DNA of 64,000 nt from Pseudomonadota bacterium (GTDB lineage Bacteria > Pseudomonadota > Gammaproteobacteria > Steroidobacterales > Steroidobacteraceae): assembly GCA_023433705.1 (NCBI GenBank), contig JAEYUC010000025.1, positions 1-64,000 of the forward strand, in the 5' to 3' direction. Of the stretch, positions 7,410 through 16,479 are shown one piece after another. The notes beneath the pieces are model-generated. The model saw only the letters and a program-made list of their open reading frames with translations. It was not told where the DNA came from and made no database searches. Position 1 is the stretch's first letter; each line of letters begins with the position of its first letter. The translations under genes were made by a program, and so were the position numbers.

Positions 7410-10400
7410 CTACATGCTGCGTCGGTACTGCCCACCCACTTCGTAGAGCGCGCGGGTGACTTGGCCCAGCGAGCACACCTGCACGGTATCGAGCAGCTCG
7501 GCAAACACGTTGCCGCCGTTGGCGGCGACCTCCTGCAACCGCCGCAACGCCTGCGCCGAGTCGGCGACGTGCCGCGCTTGAAATCCGCGCACCGCCTCCA
7601 CCTGCGCACGTTGTTCCTCGTCACTCGCGCGGAACAGCGGCGCGGCAGCATGTTCGCCGCTGGCATCGCGGGCATCAAGGAAGGTGTTCACGCCGATGAT
7701 CGGCAAACTACCGTCATGCTTGCGGGTTTCGTAGTGCAGCGATTCTTCCTGGATCTTGCCGCGCTGGTACATGGTCTCCATCGCGCCGAGCACGCCGCCG
7801 CGTTCGGCGAGTGATTCGAACTCCTTGTACACGGCCTCCTCGACGAGATCGGTAAGCGCCTCTATGGCGAACGAGCCCTGCCACGGATTCTGGATCTTGT
7901 TGAGCCCGAGCTCGCGGTTGATGATCAACTGGATCGCGACAGCGCGCCGCACGCTCTCCTCGGTCGGAGTAGTCAGGGCCTCGTCGTAGGCGTTGGTGTG
8001 CAGCGAGTTGCAGTTGTCGAACAGCGCGTACATCGCCTGCAGCGTCGTGCGGATGTCGTTGAACTGGATTTCGCGCGCGTGCAGGCTGCGTCCCGACGTC
8101 TGGATGTGGTACTTGAGCATCTGGCTGCGCGGGCCGGCCTTGTACAGCTCCTTCATCGCGCGAGCCCAGATGCGCCGCGCGACGCGGCCGATCACCGCGT
8201 ATTCGGCGTCCATGCCGTTGGAAAAGAAGAACGAGAGATTCGGCGCGAAGTCGTCGATCTTCATGCCACGCGCGAGGTAGTACTCGACGATGGTGAAGCC
8301 ATTGGCCAGCGTGAACGCGAGCTGCGTGATCGGGTTCGCGCCGGCCTCGGCGATGTGATAACCCGAGATCGACACCGAGTAGAAGTTGCGCACCTCGTTG
8401 TCGCTGAAGAACTGCTGCACGTCGCCCATCATGCGCAGCGCGAACTCGGTGGAGAAAATGCAGGTGTTCTGCGCCTGGTCCTCCTTGAGGATGTCGGCCT
8501 GCACCGTTCCGCGCACGCGGGTCAGCGCCTCGGCGCGCAGCTTTTCGTATTCCTCCGCGCGCAACACGCCGAGCGCGACGAGTTCGCGGCCGCTGGTGCC
8601 GAGCAGCCCGAGGCCGCTGCCGTCGTGTCCCGCCGGCAACTCGCCGCGATATTTCGGGGCGCCGGCGTCGCCGAACTTGCGCGCGAGCGCCGCTTCGACA
8701 TCGCTCCAGCGCCCCGCCTCGCGCAGGTACTTTTCGACGCGCTGATCGATGGCGGTGTTCATGAACATCGCGAGGATCATCGGCGCGGGACCGTTGATCG
8801 TCATCGAGACCGAGGTCGACGGCTTGCACAGGTCGAAGCCCGAATAGAGCTTCTTCATGTCGTCGAGGGTCGCGATCGAGACGCCGGAATTGCCGGTGCG
8901 CCCGAAGATGTCCGGGCGCGTGTCCGGGTCCTCTCCGTAAAGCGTGGTCGAGTCGAACGCGGTAGATAGCCGCGTCGCGTCGTGTCCGCTCGCGAGGTAA
9001 TGGAAGCGCCGGTTGGTGCGCTCGGGCGCGCCCTCACCCGCGAACATGCGCGTGGGATCCTCTTCCTCGCGACGATACGGATACACGCCGCCCGTGTACG
9101 GGTACGCGCCGGGCAGGTTTTCCGACTGCAGGAACCGCAGCAGCTCGCCCCATCCCGAAAATTTCGGCGGCGCGAGCTTGGGGATCTGGCTGTGGCTCAG
9201 CGATTCGGTGTAGTTGGAACCGCGCACTTCGCGGCCGCGCACCGGGTACGAATACTCGGGCGCGGTGACGCCACCCTCGCGTTCGGGCCAGCCGCGCAGC
9301 GCCGCGAGCCCTTCAGCGCCGATTTCCTCGAGCGCCTGGTTGTAGGCCGTCCGCAGCGCGGAGAATTTCTCGTCCGCGTCCTGCGGCGCCGGCGCCAGTG
9401 GCCCGGGCAGTTTGGGATCGCCCAGCGTCTGCAACGCGACATACAGGCCCTGCGCGCGCTGCGCGGCCTGGACACTCGCGGAACTGCGCGTGTGCGCGGC
9501 GCGCCCGGCGGCGGCGATGTCGGCGAGGTAACGCGAACGCGCCGCGGGAATCAGTGGATCGCGCGTGCGGAACTCGACCGGCAGTTGCGTGAGCGGCGCG
9601 CCGTCGTGTGTCGTCCAGCGTCCCGGCGTGCCGGATTCCGCGTCCAGCGCCGCCGTCAGCGCGAAGAACAGGCGGTTCACGCCGGGATCGTTGAAACGGC
9701 TAGCGATGGTCGGAAACACCGGCACCTCGGCATCCGGCACGCGCGCGCGATCCGGGTGATTGCGGCGCCACTGCTTGCGCACGTCGCGCAGCGCGTCGTC
9801 GGCGCCACGCTTCTCGAATTTGTTCAGCACGATCATGTCCGCGAAGTCGAGCATGTCGATCTTCTCGAGCTGGCTCGCGGCGCCGTATTCGGCGGTCATC
9901 ACGTACAGCGGAACGTCGGCGAGATCGACGATCTCCGTGTCGCTCTGCCCGATGCCGGCGGTTTCCACGACGATGAGATCGAAGCCGGCCACGCGGTACA
10001 GCGCGATGACGTCCGCGAGGACGGCGCTGGTCGCGAGATGTTGCCGGCGCGTCGCGAGCGAACGCATGAACACGTTGGGCGCCGAAAGTGAATTCATGCG
10101 TATGCGGTCGCCCAGCAACGCGCCGCCCGAGCGGCGCCGCGTGGGATCCACCGCGACGACCGCGACCTTGCGCTCGGGGAACTGGCGCAGGAACCGCAGC
10201 AGAAGCTCGTCGAGCAGCGAGCTCTTGCCCGCGCCGCCGGTGCCGGTCATGCCGATGACCGGCGCGACGGGCTGCCCCGTCACGCGTTCGCTGATCAACC
10301 GGCGCAGATCGTCGGCATCGGCGCCGCTGCCGGTGCCGCCGTCCTCGAGCAGCGTGATCGCGCGGGCGATCGCGCGATGATCGTCCGCGTTCGGTACGCC

Positions 10401-10850
10401 CGCGATCGACTCACGCGCCGGCCGCTGGCCGACCCGCGTGAACACGTCCTCGATCATTCCATTGAGACCGAGCCGCCGCCCATCTTCGGGCGTATAGATC
10501 TTCGTGACGCCGTAACTTTCCAGCGCGGCGATTTCCGCGGGCGAAATCGTGCCGCCGCCGCCGACCACGACCTTGATGTGCGACGCGCCACGCTCGCGCA
10601 GCACGTCGATCATGTACCGGAAATATTCGTTGTGGCCGCCCTGGTAGCTGCTCACCGCGATCGCATCGGCATCCTCGGCGATGGCCGCGCGCACGATGTC
10701 GTCGACGCTGCGATTGTGGCCGAGATGCACGAGTTCGGCGCCGCCCGACTGCAGCAGTCGGCGGATCATGTTGATCGCGGCGTCGTGGCCGTCGAAAAGC
10801 GAAGCGGCGGAAACGAATCTCAGCGGCCTGCCGGTCTCTGGTGGCTTCAT
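7410..10850 (-). CDS. icmF: Fused isobutyryl-CoA mutase IcmF (B12 domain, MeaI-type GTPase and mutase)
   Basis: This adenosylcobalamin enzyme interconverts isobutyryl-CoA and n-butyryl-CoA (some homologues also act on isovaleryl/pivalyl-CoA). At 1146 residues it has the full IcmF architecture: a B12-binding domain at the N-terminus with the cobalt-ligand His in LFDGHDAAINM, a G3E/MeaI GTPase chaperone (Walker A GTGGAGKS near residue 202, switch region VVETAGIGQSD, NKFEKRG), then the TIM-barrel substrate domain. The start is the ATG at 10850, only 2 bp from a regulatory palindrome. It diverges from a TetR-thiolase-SDR-ETF-QO operon, consistent with a branched-chain or short-chain acyl-CoA pathway. 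Confidence 0.95.
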   Translation of the reverse strand: MKPPETGRPLRFVSAASLFDGHDAAINMIRRLLQSGGAELVHLGHNRSVDDIVRAAIAEDADAIAVSSYQGGHNEYFRYMIDVLRERGASHIKVVVGGGGTISPAEIAALESYGVTKIYTPEDGRRLGLNGMIEDVFTRVGQRPARESIAGVPNADDHRAIARAITLLEDGGTGSGADADDLRRLISERVTGQPVAPVIGMTGTGGAGKSSLLDELLLRFLRQFPERKVAVVAVDPTRRRSGGALLGDRIRMNSLSAPNVFMRSLATRRQHLATSAVLADVIALYRVAGFDLIVVETAGIGQSDTEIVDLADVPLYVMTAEYGAASQLEKIDMLDFADMIVLNKFEKRGADDALRDVRKQWRRNHPDRARVPDAEVPVFPTIASRFNDPGVNRLFFALTAALDAESGTPGRWTTHDGAPLTQLPVEFRTRDPLIPAARSRYLADIAAAGRAAHTRSSASVQAAQRAQGLYVALQTLGDPKLPGPLAPAPQDADEKFSALRTAYNQALEEIGAEGLAALRGWPEREGGVTAPEYSYPVRGREVRGSNYTESLSHSQIPKLAPPKFSGWGELLRFLQSENLPGAYPYTGGVYPYRREEEDPTRMFAGEGAPERTNRRFHYLASGHDATRLSTAFDSTTLYGEDPDTRPDIFGRTGNSGVSIATLDDMKKLYSGFDLCKPSTSVSMTINGPAPMILAMFMNTAIDQRVEKYLREAGRWSDVEAALARKFGDAGAPKYRGELPAGHDGSGLGLLGTSGRELVALGVLRAEEYEKLRAEALTRVRGTVQADILKEDQAQNTCIFSTEFALRMMGDVQQFFSDNEVRNFYSVSISGYHIAEAGANPITQLAFTLANGFTIVEYYLARGMKIDDFAPNLSFFFSNGMDAEYAVIGRVARRIWARAMKELYKAGPRSQMLKYHIQTSGRSLHAREIQFNDIRTTLQAMYALFDNCNSLHTNAYDEALTTPTEESVRRAVAIQLIINRELGLNKIQNPWQGSFAIEALTDLVEEAVYKEFESLAERGGVLGAMETMYQRGKIQEESLHYETRKHDGSLPIIGVNTFLDARDASGEHAAAPLFRASDEEQRAQVEAVRGFQARHVADSAQALRRLQEVAANGGNVFAELLDTVQVCSLGQVTRALYEVGGQYRRSM

Positions 10851-10852
10851 AT

Positions 10853-10868
10853 GTTACTGGCTGGTAAG
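10853..10868. promoter_or_regulatory. TetR operator, site 1
   Basis: The sequence GTTACTGGCTGGTAAG is an imperfect palindrome (TTAC-N6-GTAA) located 2 bp upstream of the icmF start codon. Its centre is exactly 20 bp (about two helical turns) from the related site 2. It lies between divergent icmF and the TetR gene. The placement fits a TetR-family repressor site that blocks icmF expression; binding itself is inferred. Confidence 0.7.
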
Positions 10869-10872
10869 ATTT

Positions 10873-10888
10873 GTTACCGGAGAGTAAC
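10873..10888. promoter_or_regulatory. TetR operator, site 2
   Basis: The sequence GTTACCGGAGAGTAAC has perfect 5-bp arms GTTAC/GTAAC around a 6-bp spacer, the same design as site 1. It sits 6 bp before the ATG of the TetR gene, so occupancy would also block translation-proximal transcription of the tetR-thiolase operon. Autoregulation is inferred from its position. Confidence 0.72.
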
Positions 10889-10894
10889 ACACCG

Positions 10895-11557
10895 ATGGCC
10901 ACCCCCGCCCCCCGCCCTCGTTCCCGCAAGGCAGCAACCGCGGCCCGTCCCTCCCCGTGGGCCGCCCGTCGCCGCCTGCGCGAGCACCATGCGCTCAAGC
11001 GCGAGGCGGTGATCCTTGCCGCGGCGCGGGCCTTCAGTACGCGTGGTTACCACAACACCTCGCTGGACGATCTCGCGGCCAGCCTCGAGGTGACCAAGCC
11101 GACGCTGTACCTGTACGTGCCGAACAAGGAGGCCATCCTGTTCGAATGTTTCCGGGCCGGGCTCGACCAGATCACGGCGACGCTCGATGCCTGTGAAAAG
11201 GCGGAAGGACCCGCACGCGAGCGTCTGTTCGCGTTCATCCGCGGCTACGCCGCCGCGATTGTCGGCGACTTCGGATGGTGCATGCTGCGCGCGGAGGATC
11301 AGCACCTCGGCGCCACCATGGGCAAACGCATCAAGCAGCTCAAGGCCGGGATCGATCGGCGCATGCGCGCACTCATCGCCGCGGGAATCGCCGATGGCTC
11401 GATCCGCGAATGCGATTCCAGGATGACGGCGTTCGCGCTCGCGGGCGCGCTCAACTGGATGGGCCACTGGTACCGCGACGACGCCTCGCTGCGTCCCGCG
11501 GAGATCGCAGAAAAGTTCATCGACGTGTTCAATCGGGGCCTCCGCGGTCGCGATTGA
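10895..11557 (+). CDS. TetR/AcrR-family repressor of the acyl-CoA module
   Basis: A 220-residue TetR regulator. After a basic N-terminal tail, the DNA-binding domain (about residues 35-80) includes ILAAARAFSTRGYHNTSLDDLAASLEVTKPTLYLYVPNKEAIL; the C-terminal ligand domain follows. The frame also opens at a TTG (10871), but that start would lie on operator 2; the ATG at 10895 is preferred. It is divergent from icmF and 17 bp upstream of a thiolase, so it probably responds to an acyl-CoA intermediate. The specific ligand cannot be read from the sequence. Confidence 0.9.
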   Translation: MATPAPRPRSRKAATAARPSPWAARRRLREHHALKREAVILAAARAFSTRGYHNTSLDDLAASLEVTKPTLYLYVPNKEAILFECFRAGLDQITATLDACEKAEGPARERLFAFIRGYAAAIVGDFGWCMLRAEDQHLGATMGKRIKQLKAGIDRRMRALIAAGIADGSIRECDSRMTAFALAGALNWMGHWYRDDASLRPAEIAEKFIDVFNRGLRGRD

Positions 11558-11574
11558 TTGATGGAGACAGAATC

Positions 11575-12753
11575 ATGAGCAAGTCAGTAATCATCGCGTC
11601 CGCAACCCGCACCCCCATCGGCGCCTTCCAGGGCGTGCTCGCTCCCGTGACCGCGCCGCAACTCGGGACCGCGGCGATCAAGGGCGCCCTCGCCGCCGCG
11701 GGCGTCGCGGGCAACGAAGTGCAGGAAGTCATCATGGGCTGCGTGCTGCCCGCCGGCCTGGGCCAGGCGCCCGCGCGCCAGGCGGCGCTCGGCGCCGGCA
11801 TCCCGACGGGTGTGCCCGCCACGACCGTCAACAAGATGTGCGGCTCGGGCATGAAGGCCATCATGTTGGCCGCCGACCAGATCCGCGCCGGGGACGTCGC
11901 GCTCTCGGTGGCGGGTGGCCTCGAGTCGATGAGCAACGCTCCCTATCTACTTCCCAAGGCGCGCGCCGGATTGCGCATGGGCAACGCCGAATTGCTCGAT
12001 CACATGTTCCACGACGGCCTGCAGAGCCCGTTCGACGGCCAGCTCATGGGCTGCTTCGCCGAGAACACCGCGCAGAAGTATTCCTTCACGCGCGCCGAAC
12101 AGGATGCGTTCGCGACCGAATCGACGCAGCGCGCCGTAAAGGCCGTCGATTCCGGCGCGTTCGCGGCGGAGATCACGCCGGTCACGGTCAAAGGCCGCAA
12201 GGGCGAGACCGTCGTCGACAAGGACGAAACGCCATTCACGGTGGACCTCGCGAAGATCCCCACCCTGAAGCCCGCGTTCCGCAAGGACGGCACCGTGACC
12301 GCGGCGTCATCGTCATCGATCTCGGACGGCGCCGCCGCGACCGTCCTCATGTCCGAAGCCGAAGCCAGGCGTCGCGGTCTCGAGCCGCTCGCGCGCATCG
12401 TGGGTTACGCGAGCTTCGCGCAGGAACCGGAGTGGTTCACGACCGCGCCCTCCGGCGCGATCCAGAAACTGCTCGCGCAGGTCGGCTGGAAGGCCGCCGA
12501 CGTCAAACTGTTCGAGGTCAACGAAGCCTTCGCCGCCGTGACGATGGCGGCCATGCGCGACGTAGGATTCGATCACACCCGCACCAACGTGAACGGGGGC
12601 GCCTGCGCGCTGGGTCACCCGATCGGCGCCACCGGTGCGCGCATCGTGGCGACGCTGGTGCATGCATTACGTGCGCGCGGCGGCGGCCGCGGCATCGCAT
12701 CCCTTTGCATCGGCGGTGGAGAGGCCACGGCGCTCGCGGTGGAAGTCCCCTGA
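11575..12753 (+). CDS. Acetyl-CoA C-acyltransferase (thiolase)
   Basis: This thiolase II enzyme cleaves or forms 3-ketoacyl-CoA (acetoacetyl-CoA or a longer or branched substrate). The catalytic Cys is in KMCGSGMKA (about residue 88), the His is in GHPIGATGA and the second Cys in CIGGGEATA. At 392 residues it is full length. The ATG at 11575 begins MSKSVIIASATRTPIG, the canonical thiolase start; the frame is open further upstream only as a shadow of the TetR gene. It is second in the tetR-thiolase-SDR-ETF-QO operon. Confidence 0.94.
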   Translation: MSKSVIIASATRTPIGAFQGVLAPVTAPQLGTAAIKGALAAAGVAGNEVQEVIMGCVLPAGLGQAPARQAALGAGIPTGVPATTVNKMCGSGMKAIMLAADQIRAGDVALSVAGGLESMSNAPYLLPKARAGLRMGNAELLDHMFHDGLQSPFDGQLMGCFAENTAQKYSFTRAEQDAFATESTQRAVKAVDSGAFAAEITPVTVKGRKGETVVDKDETPFTVDLAKIPTLKPAFRKDGTVTAASSSSISDGAAATVLMSEAEARRRGLEPLARIVGYASFAQEPEWFTTAPSGAIQKLLAQVGWKAADVKLFEVNEAFAAVTMAAMRDVGFDHTRTNVNGGACALGHPIGATGARIVATLVHALRARGGGRGIASLCIGGGEATALAVEVP

Positions 12754-12781
12754 TGCACGCGCCATTCGTTATGCTTGGCGC

Positions 12782-13549
12782 ATGAAAATCTCGGATGCGC
12801 GCGCGGTCATAACGGGCGGTGCTTCGGGCCTCGGCAACGCCGTCGCCCGTCACATCGCCGCGGCGGGTGGCCGCGTCACTTTGTTAGATGTCCAGGAAGG
12901 TCCGGGCCAGGCCGCGGCCGCCGCGATCGGCAACCTCGCATCTTTCGCCAAGTGCGACGTCACTTCCGAAACAGAAGTTAATGCCGCGATGGAAACGGCG
13001 CGCGCGGCGATGGGCGGCATCGACCTGCTGGTCAATTGCGCCGGCGTGATCGGCGCGGGGCGTGTGCTCGGCAAGAACGGCCCCATGGCCGGCGACTTTT
13101 TCGCGAAGGTCGTGCACATCAATCTCATCGGCACGTTCCTGTGCGACAAGGCGGCCGCCGCGATCATGCAGGCCAACACGCCGAACGCCGAGGGCGAACG
13201 CGGCGTCATCATCCACACCTCTTCGGTCGCCGCCTATGAAGGACAGATAGGCCAGGCGGCCTACTCGGCCACCAAGGCCGCGGTGGCCGGCATGACACTG
13301 CCCATCGCACGCGAGTTCGCGCAGTTCGGCATCCGCGTGATGTCGATCGCGCCCGGCATCTTCGGCACTCCCATGCTCGCGGCGATGCCACAGGAAGTCC
13401 AGGACTCGCTCGGCAAACAGGTCCCCTTCCCGCCGCGCCTCGGCCGGCCCGAGGAATACGCGGCGCTCGTGCAGACCATCTGCGAGAACTCCTATCTGAA
13501 CGGCGAGACGATCCGCCTCGACGGCGCGATCCGCATGCAACCGAAATGA
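12782..13549 (+). CDS. SDR 3-hydroxyacyl-CoA dehydrogenase (HSD17B10-like)
   Basis: A short-chain dehydrogenase that probably oxidises a 3-hydroxyacyl-CoA (for example 2-methyl-3-hydroxybutyryl-CoA) with NAD+. The NAD-binding motif is TGGASGLG (residues about 11-18), an Asp in LLDVQE indicates NAD preference, NCAG is present, and the catalytic Ser and YxxxK are in TSSVAAYEG and YSATKAAV. Length is 255 residues. It lies 28 bp after the thiolase and overlaps the ETF-QO start by 4 bp (ATGA). Its placement with thiolase and ETF-QO supports acyl-CoA beta-oxidation or isoleucine/valine breakdown. Confidence 0.9.
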   Translation: MKISDARAVITGGASGLGNAVARHIAAAGGRVTLLDVQEGPGQAAAAAIGNLASFAKCDVTSETEVNAAMETARAAMGGIDLLVNCAGVIGAGRVLGKNGPMAGDFFAKVVHINLIGTFLCDKAAAAIMQANTPNAEGERGVIIHTSSVAAYEGQIGQAAYSATKAAVAGMTLPIAREFAQFGIRVMSIAPGIFGTPMLAAMPQEVQDSLGKQVPFPPRLGRPEEYAALVQTICENSYLNGETIRLDGAIRMQPK

Positions 13550-15162
13550 ACGCACCAGGTCCCGCGCAACGAGACGTCATGGAATACGACGTCGCCGTCA
13601 TCGGCGGCGGCCCGGCCGGGCTCGCGACCGCGATCCGGCTCAAGCAGCGCAAACCCGAGTTGACGGTGTGCCTGCTCGAGAAGGGCTCGACCATCGGCGC
13701 GCACACGCTTTCCGGCGCCGTGATGGAACCGGGCCCGCTCGACGCGCTGCTGCCCGAGTGGCGGCAGGCGCCGCTGCCGATCCGCGTGCCCGTGGTGCGC
13801 GACGAGTTCCACTGGCTGTCGCGCAAGGGCGCGAGCAGGATGCCGTGGATCCCGAGCTACCTGCGCAATGAGGGCAATTTCATCGTCTCGCTCGGCGGGC
13901 TCGTGCAATGGATGGCCACGCAGGCCGAACAACTCGGCGTGGACGTGTTCCCCGGCTTCGCCGCCGCATTGCCGCTGTTCGACGACGACGGCTCGGTTGC
14001 CGGCGTGCAGATCGGCGACATGGGCGTGCAACACGACGGCTCGCGCGGCCCTAACTACATGCCGGGCGCCGAGGTGCGCGCGCGGCTGACGGTCATAGCG
14101 GAAGGCTGCCGTGGCAGCCTCGCGAAGGTTTTGATCAAGCGTTACAAGCTCGACGCGAACGCGGACCCGCAGGTTTACGCGCTCGGCATGAAGGAACTGT
14201 GGCAGTTGCCGCCGGGCCGCGTCTCGCCCGGGCTCGTGCAGCACAGCGTCGGCTGGCCGCTGGATCCCAAGACCTATGGTGGCAGTTTCGTCTATCACCT
14301 CAACGACGATCGCGCGTACGTCGGCTACGTCACGGGTCTCGACTACCGCGATCCGCGCTTCTTCCCGTTCGAGGCATTCCAGCAGTTCAAACATCACCCG
14401 CGAATGCACGAATTCCTGAAGGGCGGAGAAATCCTCTCGGCCGGCGCGCGCTCGATCGCCGCCGGCGGCTTTCAGTCGCTGCCCAAGCTCGAGATGCCGG
14501 GCGCCGTGCTGGTCGGCGATTCGGCGGGAACGCTCAACGTTCCGAAGATCAAGGGTATTCACCAGGCGCTGCGTTGCGCGATGGCCGCGGCCGATTATTT
14601 CGCCGAGAACGACACGAGCATCGGTTTCGACGCCGTGTGGCGCAAGACAGACGCGGTGGCCGAACTGCACGAGGTGCGCAACATCAAGCCCGGGTTCAAG
14701 CGCGGCCTCAAGCGCGGCATGGTCAACGCGGCGATCGAAAGCATGTTGTCCGGCACGACTCCCTGGACGTTGCGCAACACCGAGACCTGGCCGCTCGAGA
14801 AGCTGGCCGATTACGAGTCGCCGGACCGTCACTGGGTGCAGCGCGACCTGCCGCCGCGCGACCGGCTGTCGTCGGTGTTCTTCTCGGTCACCGCGCACGA
14901 CGAAGTGCAACCCGTGCACCTCAAGGTGCGCGACAAGAACATCTGCGCGACCACCTGCGCGGTGGAATACGGCAATCCGTGCACCCGCTTCTGTCCGGCC
15001 CACGTCTACGAAATGGTCGACGACGGCGCGGGCGGCAAGAAGCTGCAGATCAACGCGGCCAACTGCGTGCACTGCAAGGCCTGCGACATCAAGGACCCGT
15101 ACCAGATCATCGACTGGACGACGCCCGAGGGCGGCTCCGGTCCTAACTACCAGCTGTTGTGA
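13546..15162 (+). CDS. Electron-transfer flavoprotein-ubiquinone oxidoreductase
   Basis: This inner-membrane-associated iron-sulfur flavoprotein passes electrons from ETF (reduced by acyl-CoA dehydrogenases) to ubiquinone. The 538-residue protein has the FAD motif VIGGGPAGLATAI (residues about 18-30) and a C-terminal 4Fe-4S domain with Cys residues in CRGS-distal segments CAVEYGNPCTRFCP and NCVHCKACDIKDP. Length is close to the usual 540-560. It overlaps both neighbours by 4 bp, so it is translationally coupled to the SDR and to zapE. Its inclusion in this operon indicates the pathway produces reduced ETF. Confidence 0.95.
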   Translation: MNAPGPAQRDVMEYDVAVIGGGPAGLATAIRLKQRKPELTVCLLEKGSTIGAHTLSGAVMEPGPLDALLPEWRQAPLPIRVPVVRDEFHWLSRKGASRMPWIPSYLRNEGNFIVSLGGLVQWMATQAEQLGVDVFPGFAAALPLFDDDGSVAGVQIGDMGVQHDGSRGPNYMPGAEVRARLTVIAEGCRGSLAKVLIKRYKLDANADPQVYALGMKELWQLPPGRVSPGLVQHSVGWPLDPKTYGGSFVYHLNDDRAYVGYVTGLDYRDPRFFPFEAFQQFKHHPRMHEFLKGGEILSAGARSIAAGGFQSLPKLEMPGAVLVGDSAGTLNVPKIKGIHQALRCAMAAADYFAENDTSIGFDAVWRKTDAVAELHEVRNIKPGFKRGLKRGMVNAAIESMLSGTTPWTLRNTETWPLEKLADYESPDRHWVQRDLPPRDRLSSVFFSVTAHDEVQPVHLKVRDKNICATTCAVEYGNPCTRFCPAHVYEMVDDGAGGKKLQINAANCVHCKACDIKDPYQIIDWTTPEGGSGPNYQLL

Positions 15163-16268
15163 AAGACACCGATGACGTTCTCGGCGCCCTCTACGCCCGG
15201 GAGATCGCCAAGCGCGGATTCACGTCCGACAAGGCACAGCTCGCCGCGCTCAAGTCCCTCGAACGCCTGCGTGCCGCGCTGGCAGCGGAAGCCGCGGCGC
15301 CGCTCGGAAAGCGGCTACTGCGCGGACTGACGCTGTCGACCAATGGCGCGCCGAAGGGCGTGTACCTGTGGGGCGGCGTCGGGCGCGGCAAGACCTGGCT
15401 CATGGATCTGTTCTACACGTCGCTCACGCTGAGCGCGAAGCGCCGCACCCATTTCTACCGCTTCATGCATGAGGTGCACGCCGAGCTCAAACGGCTGAAG
15501 GGCATGCAGTCGCCGCTCGAAGGCGTCGCGGACAAGGTCGCCAAGAAGGCGCGCGTCATCTGTTTCGACGAGTTGTTCATCTCCGACATCGCCGACGCGA
15601 TGATCCTGGCCGGGCTGTTCGACGCGCTGCTCAAGCGCGGCGTCGCGCTGGTGTTCACGTCGAACGTGAAACCGAAGGACCTGTACAAGAACGGGCTGCA
15701 GCGCGAGCGGTTCGTGCCCACCATCACTCTGCTCGAGAAGCACTGCGAGATCGTCAACGTCGACGGCGGCGTCGACTACCGCCTGCGGCAGCTCATCGCC
15801 GCGCCCATCTACCTGCCGAGCGGCGATCCCGCCACCCGGAAAAAGCTCGAGGAACTGTTCGACGACCTGTCGGACGAGGACGTCGAGAGCGGCCACGACA
15901 TCAGCGTGAACAGCCGCAAGATCAAGGTGGTGCGCGAGAGCGAAAACGTCATCTGGTTCGAGTTCTCCGCGCTGTGCGAGGGCCCGCGCAGCTCCGCGGA
16001 CTACATCGCGATCGCGAGCGAGTACCAGAGCGTGATCATCGCGAACGTTCCGGTGTTCGGCGTCGACGCCGACAACGCCGCGCGACGCTTCATATCGGCG
16101 ATCGACGAGTTCTACGATCGCGGCGTGAAGGTCATCCTCTCGGCCGCGGCCGCGCCGCACGAGATCTACAAGGGCGAGAAGCTCAAGTTCGAATTCCAGC
16201 GCACGACGAGCCGACTGATCGAGATGCAGAGCGAGGAGTACCTGGCGCGCGCTCATCGCGCCGCGTGA
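15159..16268 (+). CDS. zapE: Cell-division ATPase ZapE (AFG1-like)
   Basis: An AFG1-family P-loop ATPase, reported in E. coli to act on the Z-ring under stress. Walker A is GGVGRGKTWLMD (about residues 72-83) and Walker B is VICFDELFISDIADA; an arginine-rich sensor segment follows. At 369 residues it is full length. The start is a GTG whose last two bases are the first two of the ETF-QO TGA (GTGA overlap). Its location at the end of a metabolic operon is probably transcriptional convenience rather than a functional link. Confidence 0.92.
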   Translation: MKDTDDVLGALYAREIAKRGFTSDKAQLAALKSLERLRAALAAEAAAPLGKRLLRGLTLSTNGAPKGVYLWGGVGRGKTWLMDLFYTSLTLSAKRRTHFYRFMHEVHAELKRLKGMQSPLEGVADKVAKKARVICFDELFISDIADAMILAGLFDALLKRGVALVFTSNVKPKDLYKNGLQRERFVPTITLLEKHCEIVNVDGGVDYRLRQLIAAPIYLPSGDPATRKKLEELFDDLSDEDVESGHDISVNSRKIKVVRESENVIWFEFSALCEGPRSSADYIAIASEYQSVIIANVPVFGVDADNAARRFISAIDEFYDRGVKVILSAAAAPHEIYKGEKLKFEFQRTTSRLIEMQSEEYLARAHRAA

Positions 16269-16479
16269 AGCTCAGGGACTCGTGTCCAGACTTTCCTGAG
16301 TGACGACATCAGTTCGGCGGCCCGCCGCTGCTTAGCACATCCGCCGGCGCGCGCGTCGGCGAGATCGACCGTCGCGGCGCTACCCGGAATTACTTCTCAA
16401 AGTTTTCACATTCTCCGGTCGCCCTACTGCCGGGCACCTCACTGCCGTGATTCCATCGAGCCCATCAGATAGCTCAGGG

